Assembly (NCBI RefSeq): GCF_000022085.1 | Contig: NC_011894.1 | Span: 956,501-1,020,500 of the forward strand | From: Methylobacterium nodulans ORS 2060 | GTDB taxonomy: Bacteria; Pseudomonadota; Alphaproteobacteria; Rhizobiales; Beijerinckiaceae | Length of the DNA: 64,000 nt | Reading direction: 5' to 3' | Part shown: in pieces, positions 52,501-60,252 of the stretch | Layout: each line of letters begins with the position of its first letter | How positions within the stretch are numbered: the stretch's first letter is position 1 | The notes under the pieces: generated by a model | Told to the model about the DNA's origin: nothing | Databases searched by the model: none | The model's input: only the letters and a program-made list of their open reading frames with translations | Position numbers and translations under genes: made by a program

Positions 52501-52957
52501 CCAGACCATCTGCCTCGTGCATCGCGAGATGGGCGAGCGCCACCTCTACATGATCCCGCTCACCTGGGATCTCGAAGAGGCCGAGGCGGTCGTCTCCGCC
52601 TTCATGAAGGTCAACCCCGAGGACGACTTCGAGGTCGAGATCTCCGCCCTCCACGCGCCGGAGCCCGACGAGGCCCCGAGCGTCGAGATCGAGAAGGCCC
52701 GCTATCTCGAACTCTGCACCGCCTGGGCCAAGCGCCAGCACGAAGCCTGGATGCAGGCCCGCTTCGAACAGGGCGGCTCTACGGGCCAGAGATGTCGATC
52801 ACCGCGCGCACCCACCCGCTGCTGCGCCCCTGGGCCGAGTTGCCCGACCAGTTCAAGATTCCGAACCTCGAAGAGCCTCAGGCGCTCCTCGACTTCCTCA
52901 ACGACCAGGGCTACGCGATCGTCACCAAGGGCGAGCTTGAGGCGATGCTCACCCTGA
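52496..52957 (+). CDS. Hypothetical protein, ends in a frame overlap
   Basis: GTG 52496 (TTG 52451 possible). Native-looking sequence TICLVHREMGERHLYMIPLT, WDLEEAEAVVSAFMKVNPED, EISALHAPEPDEAPSVEIEK and RYLELCTAWAKRQHEAWMQA up to FEQGG near 52780. The remainder to 52957 is the wrong frame of the next gene. Either a frameshift near 52780 has split one longer protein (joining this to the product at 52792), or the two genes truly overlap. No family recognised. Confidence 0.45.
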   Translation: MPQTICLVHREMGERHLYMIPLTWDLEEAEAVVSAFMKVNPEDDFEVEISALHAPEPDEAPSVEIEKARYLELCTAWAKRQHEAWMQARFEQGGSTGQRCRSPRAPTRCCAPGPSCPTSSRFRTSKSLRRSSTSSTTRATRSSPRASLRRCSP

Positions 52958-53016
52958 TGCGCAAGAGCGGCCTGAGGGAGAGCGTCGAAGCGCCAGTCGA
53001 GTCCGATCCGGAGTAG
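52792..53016 (+). CDS. Hypothetical protein
   Basis: 74 residues: MSITARTHPLLRPWAELPDQ, FKIPNLEEPQALLDFLNDQG and YAIVTKGELEAMLTLMRKSG. It could be the C-terminal part of the preceding product. Function unknown. Upstream in this frame, RLYGPE precedes the ATG without a stop, which keeps the frameshift interpretation open. Confidence 0.5.
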   Translation: MSITARTHPLLRPWAELPDQFKIPNLEEPQALLDFLNDQGYAIVTKGELEAMLTLMRKSGLRESVEAPVESDPE

Positions 53017-53067
53017 GTTCGACAGCCGGATCGAGCGCGGCCGATGGAGCTTGCGTAGGGGGAGACG

Positions 53068-53547
53068 GTGATGATCACCGTGTCTCGGATGAATGTGAGG
53101 GAGAGGACGGTACGCGACTGGGTCATGGCCTTCAACGCGCAGGGCCCGGACGGGCTGATTGACGGCAAGGCTCCCGGTGCCCGTCCCCGCCTGAGCGCCG
53201 ATCAGCGCGCGGCGCTTCGGGCCTTGGTCGAGCAGGGGCCAACGCCCGCCATCCACGGCGTCGTGCGCTGGCGGCTGGTCGACCTGGTCCAGATCCTCCT
53301 CGGCGGCAGAATTCACCGCAAGACTGGTGAGATCGTTGTCCGAGACCGGTTCCGGAACAACCAGCACCTACTCAACCACGAGATCGGACACACCCTCCTG
53401 GATCACGTCCAGAACGTGACCTGGGTCGCAGCGTTCCAGGACGATCGGGAAGCCTGGGACGAGTTCCTGGGCACGGTCCATCGCCGCCTCCTACCAGAAA
53501 CGGCACCAGATCGAGGGCGAATGGATCGACAACCCCATGGCGTATGA
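53068..53547 (+). pseudogene. Chimeric frame: IS630 transposase start fused to an HEIGH protein fragment
   Basis: Residues 1-75 are IS630 helix-turn-helix sequence: RTVRDWVMAFNAQGPDGLID, RPRLSADQRAALRALVEQGP and IHGVVRWRLVDLVQ. From residue 76 (53293) an unrelated protein takes over: RIHRKTGEIVVRDRFRNNQH, then LLNHEIGHTLLDHVQN with HEIGH at 53377-53391, a zinc-protease-type HExxH. Around 53490 the frame shifts to YQKRHQIEGEWIDNPMAYDW and a stop near 53590. Neither part is complete. Confidence 0.6.
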
Positions 53548-53793
53548 TTGGGTCTTCACCGCTGAGGCGTCCTCGGACGGGAAACGGTAGACAAGGCCCT
53601 GGATGGTCCGCAGCGCGTCCCTGGAGCCCTTGGCGACGACGTCCCGGATCTCAAACCCGCGCTTGGCCGCCGCGAAGGCCGTCTCGATCCGGGCGAGCTT
53701 CGAGACCTCCTCCTTCGGCACGAACATCCGCAGGATCCGCCGCTGACCCTGTTCGCCTTCGGGCTCCGGTTCGACTGCGAGGGCTAATGGCAT
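53491..53793 (-). CDS. Hypothetical protein fragment
   Basis: 100 residues. RRILRMFVPKEEVSKLARIE, TAFAAAKRGFEIRDVVAKGS and RDALRTIQGLVYRFPSEDAS look coding; the last 30 residues read antisense over the HEIGH fragment and probably are not native. No family recognised. Confidence 0.35.
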   Translation of the reverse strand: MPLALAVEPEPEGEQGQRRILRMFVPKEEVSKLARIETAFAAAKRGFEIRDVVAKGSRDALRTIQGLVYRFPSEDASAVKTQSYAMGLSIHSPSIWCRFW

Positions 53794-54035
53794 ACCGCGA
53801 CCAGGGTATCCGCATTACCGACCTGCAACACTTCGTGGAGATCGAAGGGCAGGACTGGGAGGCGTTCGAGGCGAGCGGTATCCGGCGGTTCCTGGCCAAG
53901 CAGGATCTGCCCGGACGCTGGGACGCGATCCACAACTCCTCTAAGCAGCGTCGGGGCATGATCTATGGCTTCACGCACTGGCTGACGGCGCTCGCCTTCC
54001 ATCTGGAGTTCGTGGGGGCGCGGGCGGCCGATTAG
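53787..54035 (+). CDS. Small hypothetical protein
   Basis: 82 residues. MAYRDQGIRITDLQHFVEIE, GQDWEAFEASGIRRFLAKQD and RRGMIYGFTHWLTALAFHLE. Soluble, aromatic-rich, no family recognised. Ends 19 bp before the luxI-type gene, which is on the opposite strand, so the two converge. Confidence 0.5.
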   Translation: MAYRDQGIRITDLQHFVEIEGQDWEAFEASGIRRFLAKQDLPGRWDAIHNSSKQRRGMIYGFTHWLTALAFHLEFVGARAAD

Positions 54036-54054
54036 CCGCCCGAGTGCCCAGTGC

Positions 54055-54693
54055 TTAGGCTGCCTGCGCGTGGTCGTTCTCGGACAGCAGCAACGGACCG
54101 GTCAGCCCTGCCGCCTTGCGCACGGCAGCCAGATGCCCCGCAGTGACCGGCAGGAGGCCCGCCAAGGCCCGGGAGTTGCCGATCTTGTGCACACCACCGA
54201 GACGCTCTAGAGGCCAGCCACAACGCCGCAGAATGCGCTCCACCGCGGCATCCGTGACCGTGGCGACATATCGCTTGCGGTGCATGAGGCTCCATTCGAG
54301 CATCAAGGCGAACAGCGCGGGCGTCTCTGGGGCAATCCCATTCTCGCCACAGGGCGAGGCGAGTTCGCCGTCGATACAGAACCGCGAACTCTCGACAATT
54401 TCGTCCGCCTTGGGCGCCGGACCCCCGTCGAGAAGGTCCGGGAACGTGTCGGCGAGCATGTTCGGGCCCGTTGTCGGAAGGAATCGAACGTGCCCGGCAA
54501 TCTTCCGCGCGGGCGTCAGGAGCAGAAGGTAGGTCGCTTCAAGGGCATCATAGCGGTCGATCTCCATATCGCCCGCGACGGCAACATCCCAGTCTAGACG
54601 GCCCTTGAAAATTCTTGCGCGAAGACGATGCATCTCCGTCACGAGATCAAAGTTCGCGCCAAACGCGTGGCGCGTGAGAGCCATTGCGTGCAT
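54055..54693 (-). CDS. Acyl-homoserine-lactone synthase (LuxI family)
   Basis: 212 residues. Family positions are present: RLRARIFKGRLDWDV (Arg, Phe, Trp), GDMEIDRYDALEATYLLL (Asp-Asp/Glu pair), GHVRFLPTTGPNML (Arg), VESSRFCIDGE (Ser-Arg-Phe) and a C-terminal IGNSRALAGLLPV. It makes an AHL from SAM and an acyl carrier. Upstream (54694-54914) two TGTCAA-type dyads and then a 924-bp IS5 copy separate it from the luxR gene at 55876. Confidence 0.93.
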   Translation of the reverse strand: MHAMALTRHAFGANFDLVTEMHRLRARIFKGRLDWDVAVAGDMEIDRYDALEATYLLLLTPARKIAGHVRFLPTTGPNMLADTFPDLLDGGPAPKADEIVESSRFCIDGELASPCGENGIAPETPALFALMLEWSLMHRKRYVATVTDAAVERILRRCGWPLERLGGVHKIGNSRALAGLLPVTAGHLAAVRKAAGLTGPLLLSENDHAQAA

Positions 54694-54767
54694 GGTTGGT
54701 GCCTTTTAGGGTTTACTGCCCTGCAACAGAGTCAGTCTATTACCCGAAAGAATCCTAGTCGGGAAGT

Positions 54768-54781
54768 TGTCAAATTTGACA
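54768..54781. promoter_or_regulatory. Perfect palindrome TGTCAAATTTGACA upstream of luxI
   Basis: A 14-bp perfect palindrome 75 bp upstream of the luxI start. It sits where an activator would bind and could be the lux-type box of the adjacent LuxR protein. Confidence 0.55.
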
Positions 54782-54838
54782 GTCCGAGCTGCTGCTGTAG
54801 ATCAGCACGCTTCTTAAACCGTCCCTGCTTCGGAATGC

Positions 54839-54852
54839 GTCAAATTGTTGAC
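54839..54852. promoter_or_regulatory. Second dyad GTCAAATTGTTGAC
   Basis: Arms GTCAA/TTGAC around ATTG, 71 bp upstream of the first palindrome and 63 bp from the IS5 insertion point. It shares the GTCAA...TTGAC core, so it may be a second site for the same protein. Confidence 0.45.
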
Positions 54853-54914
54853 TCGATGGAGGCTGGCTTGTCTAGCAGTGCTTTTCGTGTACTGAAGGGG
54901 GGAAGTTGCTCTAA

Positions 54915-55838
54915 GAGTCCGTTGGGAAAGGGTCATTTCATAGTGATTGACGCGAGAAGCCGAGTTATAGAGGCGAAAAGCATAGCCGCCGCCGAGATGT
55001 GAAGCAGCGTATCGTAATCCAGCTTGAGACGGCGCGACACCGTGAGAGCGCCGATGCTTTGCTCAATCCGCCATCGTTTCGGCAGAAGCACAAAGCCCTT
55101 CCCAAATTGCGGCCGTACGACCACTTCCACGACACGGCTCGTGCCAGCCTGAACCGCCTCAATGAAACGGGCCTTGTACCCACCGTCCACCACGATTGTC
55201 TTGATCCAGGGACAGAGACGAACCAAGCGCTTGACGAGCGGGATCCCGCCCTCTTGATCCTGAACGTTGGCCGGAGTGATCATCACCGCAAGCAGGCGTC
55301 CGTCGCTGTCGACCGCCAGATGCCGCTTGCGCCCCAGCACTTGTTTCGCCGCATCGTACCCGCGCTCGCCTTGCGGGGCGTCACACTTCACCGCCTGGGC
55401 ATCCACAATCGCCAGCGTTGGACTGGCTTCTTTCCCGGACTTCTCACGATCCCTCATCACGAGATGATGGTTGATCCGGTCCATGTGGCCGCCATCGGTG
55501 AGCAACCGCCAGTAATCGTAGCAGAGACTGGCGGGCGGCAGATCCTTTGGCATGGCATCCCAGGGAATGCCGTACCGCTGCACGTAGCGGATGCCGTTCA
55601 TGATGTCCCGAATAGGATAGGTCCGGGGCCGCCCGATCCCCTCCGCGACAGGAAGCAGTGGCTCCAGGGTGAGCCACTCGTCGTTCGTCATATCACTCGG
55701 GTATCTCTGGCTGCGACGATCATAGCGCGGCCGATTTGCAGCGGTCCAGACCAAGGAGGGGCCATTCATCCATTCGAGACGAGCAGACATGCTCTATCAT
55801 CCCGCATTTTCTCTTGGCCACCCTTTCCCAACGGACTC
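54915..55838 (-). mobile_element. IS5-family insertion sequence, copy 2, between luxI and luxR
   Basis: Same 924 bp, same terminal repeats as copy 1 and same TAA duplications (54912-54914, 55839-55841). By eye the sequence equals copy 1 throughout. It is inserted 222 bp from the luxI start and 37 bp from the luxR start. Confidence 0.93.
54933..55790 (-). CDS. IS5-family transposase (copy 2)
   Basis: 285 residues, the same protein as at 47794, with catalytic segments LAIVDAQAVKCD, TIVVDGGYKARF and RIEQSIGAL. Its promoter region at the right end points away from luxR; read-out from the element toward luxR is possible but not evident. Confidence 0.93.
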   Translation of the reverse strand: MSARLEWMNGPSLVWTAANRPRYDRRSQRYPSDMTNDEWLTLEPLLPVAEGIGRPRTYPIRDIMNGIRYVQRYGIPWDAMPKDLPPASLCYDYWRLLTDGGHMDRINHHLVMRDREKSGKEASPTLAIVDAQAVKCDAPQGERGYDAAKQVLGRKRHLAVDSDGRLLAVMITPANVQDQEGGIPLVKRLVRLCPWIKTIVVDGGYKARFIEAVQAGTSRVVEVVVRPQFGKGFVLLPKRWRIEQSIGALTVSRRLKLDYDTLLHISAAAMLFASITRLLASITMK

Positions 55839-55875
55839 TAAGCCCTAAGCTTGAGGGGTAGGCTGGGGATGGGAG

Positions 55876-56604
55876 ATGGAAGACAGGTTCGGTTTCCAGA
55901 GGTTCGTTGACGAAATCCATGCGGCCTCCGACGAGGGTGGACTTGTCGGTGCGGCAAGCCGTATGGCCGACCGCATGGGCTATCGTTGGATAGCCTATCT
56001 CAGCATGACCGATGCACAGGAGCACGAGATCACGAGCACATATGCGCCGCCGTGGGTAGAACACTATTTTGCGAATAATTATGAGCAAATTGATCCGTGT
56101 GTCTTAGCATCCCGTGAACAATCTCAACCATTTCGGTGGGGGTCACTGGGGCCGCCGATCGAGATACCGGAGAATGTTTTGCGGCTCTACGATGACGCGC
56201 GCTCCTACGGCATCCGGGCGGGAATCACTATCCCGATCCTCGGGCCGAGCGGGCGCTGGTCGGCCTTCACCATGGCCACCGACGAGTCGGAGACGGAAGC
56301 GCTCGCGCGGCAGACCGACTATCTCACCAGCATGATGACGATGATGGCGCTTCAGTTCCACGCGCGCCTGCTTATCACGGCGCCCCGGTTCTCGGCCGAG
56401 ACCCGTCCGAAGCTCCTCACCGACGTCCAGGCGCGCTGCCTCCAGGCGGTCGCGAATGGCGAGCCGATGAAGGTTGCGGCCCACGAACTCGGGCTCACGC
56501 ACCGGACGGTCATCCATCACCTCAACATGGCGCGTAAGCGGCTTGGCGCCAAGAATATAACTCACACGGTCAAGACAGCTTTCCATCTGGGTCTGATAAA
56601 ATGA
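55876..56604 (+). CDS. LuxR-family quorum-sensing regulator
   Basis: 242 residues. An autoinducer-binding domain with the usual Tyr/Trp/Asp set (MGYRWIAYLSM, VEHYFANNYEQIDPCVLASR, QPFRWGSL, GIRAGITIPILGPSGRWSAF), then a LuxR helix-turn-helix LLTDVQARCLQAVANGEPMK, VAAHELGLTHRTVIHHLNMA and RKRLGAKNITHTVKTAFHLG. A weak GGGAGATGG site precedes ATG 55876. It should respond to the AHL made by the gene at 54055. Confidence 0.9.
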   Translation: MEDRFGFQRFVDEIHAASDEGGLVGAASRMADRMGYRWIAYLSMTDAQEHEITSTYAPPWVEHYFANNYEQIDPCVLASREQSQPFRWGSLGPPIEIPENVLRLYDDARSYGIRAGITIPILGPSGRWSAFTMATDESETEALARQTDYLTSMMTMMALQFHARLLITAPRFSAETRPKLLTDVQARCLQAVANGEPMKVAAHELGLTHRTVIHHLNMARKRLGAKNITHTVKTAFHLGLIK

Positions 56605-56670
56605 AGTTAGAATTCGCCGAGTAGGCCAGAGGAGCGGTATAATCAGTACATCCTTTGAAGATGCATTGCG

Positions 56671-57457
56671 ATGTCCACTTTACCCAAGCTCGTTGTCTTT
56701 ACAGACGCCGACATCTCATCCTGTTCCTGGATCCAGACTTTTCGCGACAGCGACGGATTGTGGGAGAACCACAATGTCGACCAGGCCGCAAACATCTTGG
56801 CCTTCAAGAAGAACTTCGAGGTCGTCCACCGCTTTTACAATGCCCAGCGGGCGCAACTGGCCGAGGTTGAACCGAACGCTGCCCACCGCATGCTGGCGCG
56901 TCTCCAATCCTACTTCGGCAAGCGGATGACGCAGATCACGCTGAACATCGATGACCTGCTGGAGCGGGGGTGGATGCGAGGACGTGCTCCACGTTCACGG
57001 CCATCTCACCAGCATGCACTGCCTCGCCTGCGGCCAGCGGTTCGAAATCGGGCTACCCGGCCTGGGACCCGGAGGTCGACACCTGCCCGGTCGAGCGCTG
57101 TCGCTCGAAGCGGGGCGTGAAGCCGAACGTCGTCTTCTTCCACGAGAACGCGCCCGCCTACCGGACGATGAACAAGGCCCTGATGCGGCTCACTGAGAAC
57201 GATGTGCTCCTCGTGATGGGCACCTCCGGACAGGTGATCGACATCGGGTCGTATGCGGCGATGACGAAGGTGTTCGCGATCCTCTCGAACCTCAAAAGCG
57301 AGACGCGGGCCTCCATGCCCGGGTCCCCGGTGATCGAGGACCGCCAGTCAACCTCGTGATGCACGGCCGCGCCTCTGAGATGGTGGGGGCGATCGAAGAG
57401 AAGGCGGTCGATCTTATGGGACTGGGGTCTCGGGACGAGAAAGGCCCGCGACTTTAG
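56671..57457 (+). pseudogene. Sir2-family NAD-dependent deacylase, three frameshifts
   Basis: Frame 1: VVFTDADISSCSWIQTFRDS, DGLWENHNVDQAANILAFKK and RMTQITLNIDDLLER. Frame 2 from about 56968: GCEDVLHVHGHLTSMHCLAC, GQRFEIG. Frame 3 from about 57045: YPAWDPEVDTCPVERC, NVVFFHENAPAYRTMNKALM and LLVMGTSGQVIDIGSYAAMT. A fourth segment from about 57350: LVMHGRASEMVGAIEEKAVD to TAG 57455. The NAD loop also carries substitutions (TDADIS for TGAGIS; TLNIDDL for TQNVDDL). Dead gene. Confidence 0.82.
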
Positions 57458-57481
57458 AGCATAGGAAAACGAAGTGCTCGA

Positions 57482-57982
57482 TCGTGAATTCTGCTTGGAG
57501 GCGTTGATGTCTTTGTGAACCCACCAGACGTTCCCAGGAACGTATCCCTTGGAAGAGTCTTTCCGGTCCAAGTAATTACCCACGCCCTGTAACGACGGGA
57601 TCAGACGCCCATCATCTTGAGGACGGTGCACCTCCCAGATGCCCTCGTCCGGTTGGTCCCAGTTCTGGCAGACCCAGTCGAGGGCACGCGCCACGCCGTG
57701 CCAAGTGTCGATGCTGGCCGGCACGCCGTACTTGTCGGCGAGATAAACCGCATCCGTCAGTTCGCCGTAGATGTCGAGCTGGAGTTGCTCGGCGGCGGCG
57801 TTGCCGATCCGCATGGGCCGCGACCCACGATACCCAGCGAGATGGTCGAGCTCCTCCTCGGCCGCATCATGGTTGCCATCGAGAGCGTAGAGGACCTGCA
57901 GCCGTTCGCCCTGCTTCTGCTCGCGCGCCCGCTTCTCGACCCAGGCGATGAAGGCCGTCGCCGCGTCCGTGTAGCCTAGCAC
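57482..57982 (-). pseudogene. Chimeric frame: glycoside hydrolase family 15 piece fused to an HNH-homing-type piece
   Basis: Residues 1-120 (57982-57623) are an internal GH15 segment: LGYTDAATAFIAWVEKRARE, LQVLYALDGNHDAAEEELDH, YRGSRPMRIGNAAAEQLQLD and WVCQNWDQPDEGIWEVHR. Residues 121-167 are from another protein: IPSLQGVGNYLDRKDSSKGY and VPGNVWWVHKDINASKQNS, the LDRxDSSKGY...NVQWVHK signature of phage HNH nucleases. Beyond 57482 the frame reads antisense through the sirtuin relic. Both fragments are cut at the 57982 MITE-like end or at internal joins. Confidence 0.7.
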
Positions 57983-58076
57983 TACAGTTGCAGGCGGTGT
58001 TTTCGTTGGGCGTTGAGGGCGGTGGCCTCACGGGGCTGACGTCACACTGACCGGGCAAAAAGCCGCCTGCAACTGT
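57982..58076. mobile_element. 95-bp MITE-like element
   Basis: The 15-bp ends TACAGTTGCAGGCGG and CCGCCTGCAACTGTA are perfect inverses (57982-57996, 58062-58076), continuing imperfectly into T/A runs. The interior has no coding capacity. It lies exactly between the truncated GH15 piece and the truncated transposase that follows, so a larger ancestor or recombination at these ends may have caused the truncations. Confidence 0.6.
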
Positions 58077-58104
58077 AAAACTAGGCGCATGAGCGCGTAC
58101 CGCG

Positions 58105-58956
58105 CGGCTCAACGAGAAGATCGCAAGCCTGCGCGAGCAGATGCAGGCTCTGCAGGCGATTCGTCAGCGGGTCGAGGCTGCGCCCGACCAGCAGGTCTCG
58201 CTGACCGATCCCGATGCGCGCTCGATGGCCACCAGCGGCAAGGGCACAGGTATCGTCGGCTACAACGTTCAAGCGGCAGTGGATGCCGAGCACCACCTGA
58301 TCGTGGCTCATGCCGTGACCAACCTCGGGAGCGACCGGGCTCAGCTCGCGCCGATGGGCCTCATGGCACAGGAGGCGACCGGATGCAGCACGCTCACGGC
58401 GCTGGCCGATCGGGGCTACCTCAACGGCGATCAGGTGCTGGCTTGTGAAGGCACCGGTGTGCTGCCGTGCGTGCCCAAGACGTTGACCTCCGGCAACGCC
58501 AAACGCGGTCTCTTCACCGGGCAGGACTTCGTCTACGATGCCGAGAAGGACCACTCCACGTGTCCTGCCGGTCAGCACCTGACCAGAGGTCCCGCCCGAT
58601 CCGATCGCCGGGATGAGATTGATCACTACCGCAACCTGACGGCCTGCCCCACCTGCGCGCTCAAACCCCGCTGCACCGCAGACCCGGCGCGGCGGATCAA
58701 GCGGTGGGTGCACGAGGGTGTGCTTGACGCGATGCAGGACAGGCTCGACCGAATGCCGGATGCGATGAAGATCCGTCGCCAGACCGTGGAGCACCCGTTC
58801 GGCACCATCGAGGCCTGGATGGGAGCCACTCACTTCCTGACCCGAACACTGGCGAAGGTCAGGACCGAGATGAGCCTTCAGGTTCTGGCCTACAACATGA
58901 AGCGGATGATCCAGATCTTCGGGGTCGGACCGCTGATGACGGCGATCCGGATCTGA
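58105..58956 (+). pseudogene. IS1182-family transposase, N-terminal part missing
   Basis: The open frame starts with RLNEKIASLREQMQALQAIR, then VSLTDPDARSMATSGKGTGI and VGYNVQAAVDAEHHLIVAHA, which is the middle of the family (catalytic Asp region of the second half), followed by LTALADRGYLNGDQVLACEG, Cys cluster CPTCALKPRC, and VEHPFGTIEAWMGATHFLTR (Glu region) to 58956. The first ~190 residues with the first catalytic Asp are missing. It differs from the other two IS1182-like elements in the window. Confidence 0.75.
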
Positions 58957-59131
58957 CCGCCACGCTCGCGAGGCGTTACACGACTACCCCTCTGCGGCCC
59001 GCCCCGACAAAAGCCGCGTTCTCACACAGCCTCGACCCTCAGCAGTCCTTCGCACCGCCATCCTAGGATGAACGCTCGCACCGGAAGCGGCAGAGGCTCG
59101 GACTGTTGCCTGCACGGCAGCAAAGCCGTGT

Positions 59132-59884
59132 TCAGATCAGCGCCCGCGAGGCCAGATGGGCACCGAGCGCGAGCAGGCCGAGGAAGAAGCACCGCCGGAA
59201 CATCCGCTCGCTGACCCGGCCCCGCATCCATCCGCCCACGGACATGCCGATGAGTGCCGGCGCGAGTGCGAGCGCCGAAGCGCCAGCCGTGCCGGTCTCG
59301 AACGAGCCACCTCCCGCGAGAGCAGCGGCGAGCGCCACAGTGGACACCGTGAACGACAGCCCGAGCGCCTGGATCAGCTCGTCCTTCGGCAGCCCGAGCG
59401 CCCCGAGGTAGGGCACCGCCGGGATCACGAACACGCCCGTGGCGGCTGTCATCAGCCCGGTCACAGCGCCGATCACCGGACCCAGCCACCGCTCCGCCCG
59501 TGGCGGCACCGCGAAGCGCATGGCGGTGAGGCCGAGCACGGCGTAAGCCATCAGCGCCACGCCAAGCGCGATGGCAGCCTGTCCGGCGTGGCTGCCCTGC
59601 ATGAACCCAGTCCCGGCCAGCGTGCCCACGACGACGCCGGCCATCATGGGCCAGAGCCGGCGCGCCAGCGCGCCGAAGCGCGGCCCGGTCGCGAGCTGCC
59701 AGACGTTGGTGACGAACGAGGGCACGATCAGGAGCGAGGCCGCCTGGGCCGGTGCCATCACGGTGCTGAGCAGCCCCATTGCGACGGTCGGCAGGCCGAG
59801 CCCGATCACGCCCTTGACGAAGCCGGCGAGCAGGAACGTGAGCGTTGCAACGGCGATGGGGGAAAACTCAAAGCTGAAAAGCAT
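59132..59884 (-). CDS. TSUP-family transporter (sulfite exporter TauE/SafE)
   Basis: 250 residues, seven or eight hydrophobic segments. The N-terminal FLLAGFVKGVIGLGLPTVAM and the second repeat IGAVTGLMTAATGVFVIPAV (GxxTGxxxxxGG type) identify the family. Divergent from the LysR gene at 60253 over a 368-bp intergenic, so likely regulated by it. Exports or imports organosulfonates, sulfite or small organic anions; substrate unknown. Confidence 0.88.
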   Translation of the reverse strand: MLFSFEFSPIAVATLTFLLAGFVKGVIGLGLPTVAMGLLSTVMAPAQAASLLIVPSFVTNVWQLATGPRFGALARRLWPMMAGVVVGTLAGTGFMQGSHAGQAAIALGVALMAYAVLGLTAMRFAVPPRAERWLGPVIGAVTGLMTAATGVFVIPAVPYLGALGLPKDELIQALGLSFTVSTVALAAALAGGGSFETGTAGASALALAPALIGMSVGGWMRGRVSERMFRRCFFLGLLALGAHLASRALI

Positions 59885-60252
59885 GGCTAGACGTGCTGGC
59901 GAAGGTAATGAGAGATCAGTCGTGGAGGCGCATATCCCGGAGCATTGCGTCCACGCCGGGCGGGCGCTCGACGGGAGCCGTTCGCTGCTCGAAATTTGCA
60001 GGGATCGGAGCGGAGCAAGAGGTCCGGTCGGTCCTGTGCTCAGCCAGCGCGGCGAGAGCGGTCAGTCCCGCCAGTGCGACGGCAGCTGCCTCAAGAAGGC
60101 CCCCTCCGCCGATGATCGTCGCTCGTGTGTCCTGTGCCATGAACCCACTTTGAGAGGAGGGCTGGCATACGACAATGCGGAAGTGAGCAGGGCCTGCCTT
60201 CGGCTGAGCCGAAGGCACTTGCCCTCGCGCTGCTGAGGCTGGACAATCAGGG
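59885..60252. other. Divergent intergenic between TSUP transporter and lysR
   Basis: About 370 bp holding both promoters; no gene or RNA supported. A LysR box is expected here but I could not pick one. Confidence 0.4.

Noticed and set aside
47773..55841. Composite transposon made of the two IS5 copies
   Set aside because: Each copy has its own TAA duplication, so they look like independent insertions; movement as a unit is not supported.
58081..58833. 250-codon minus-strand frame over the truncated transposase
   Set aside because: Shadow of the IS1182 transposase remnant; no features of its own.
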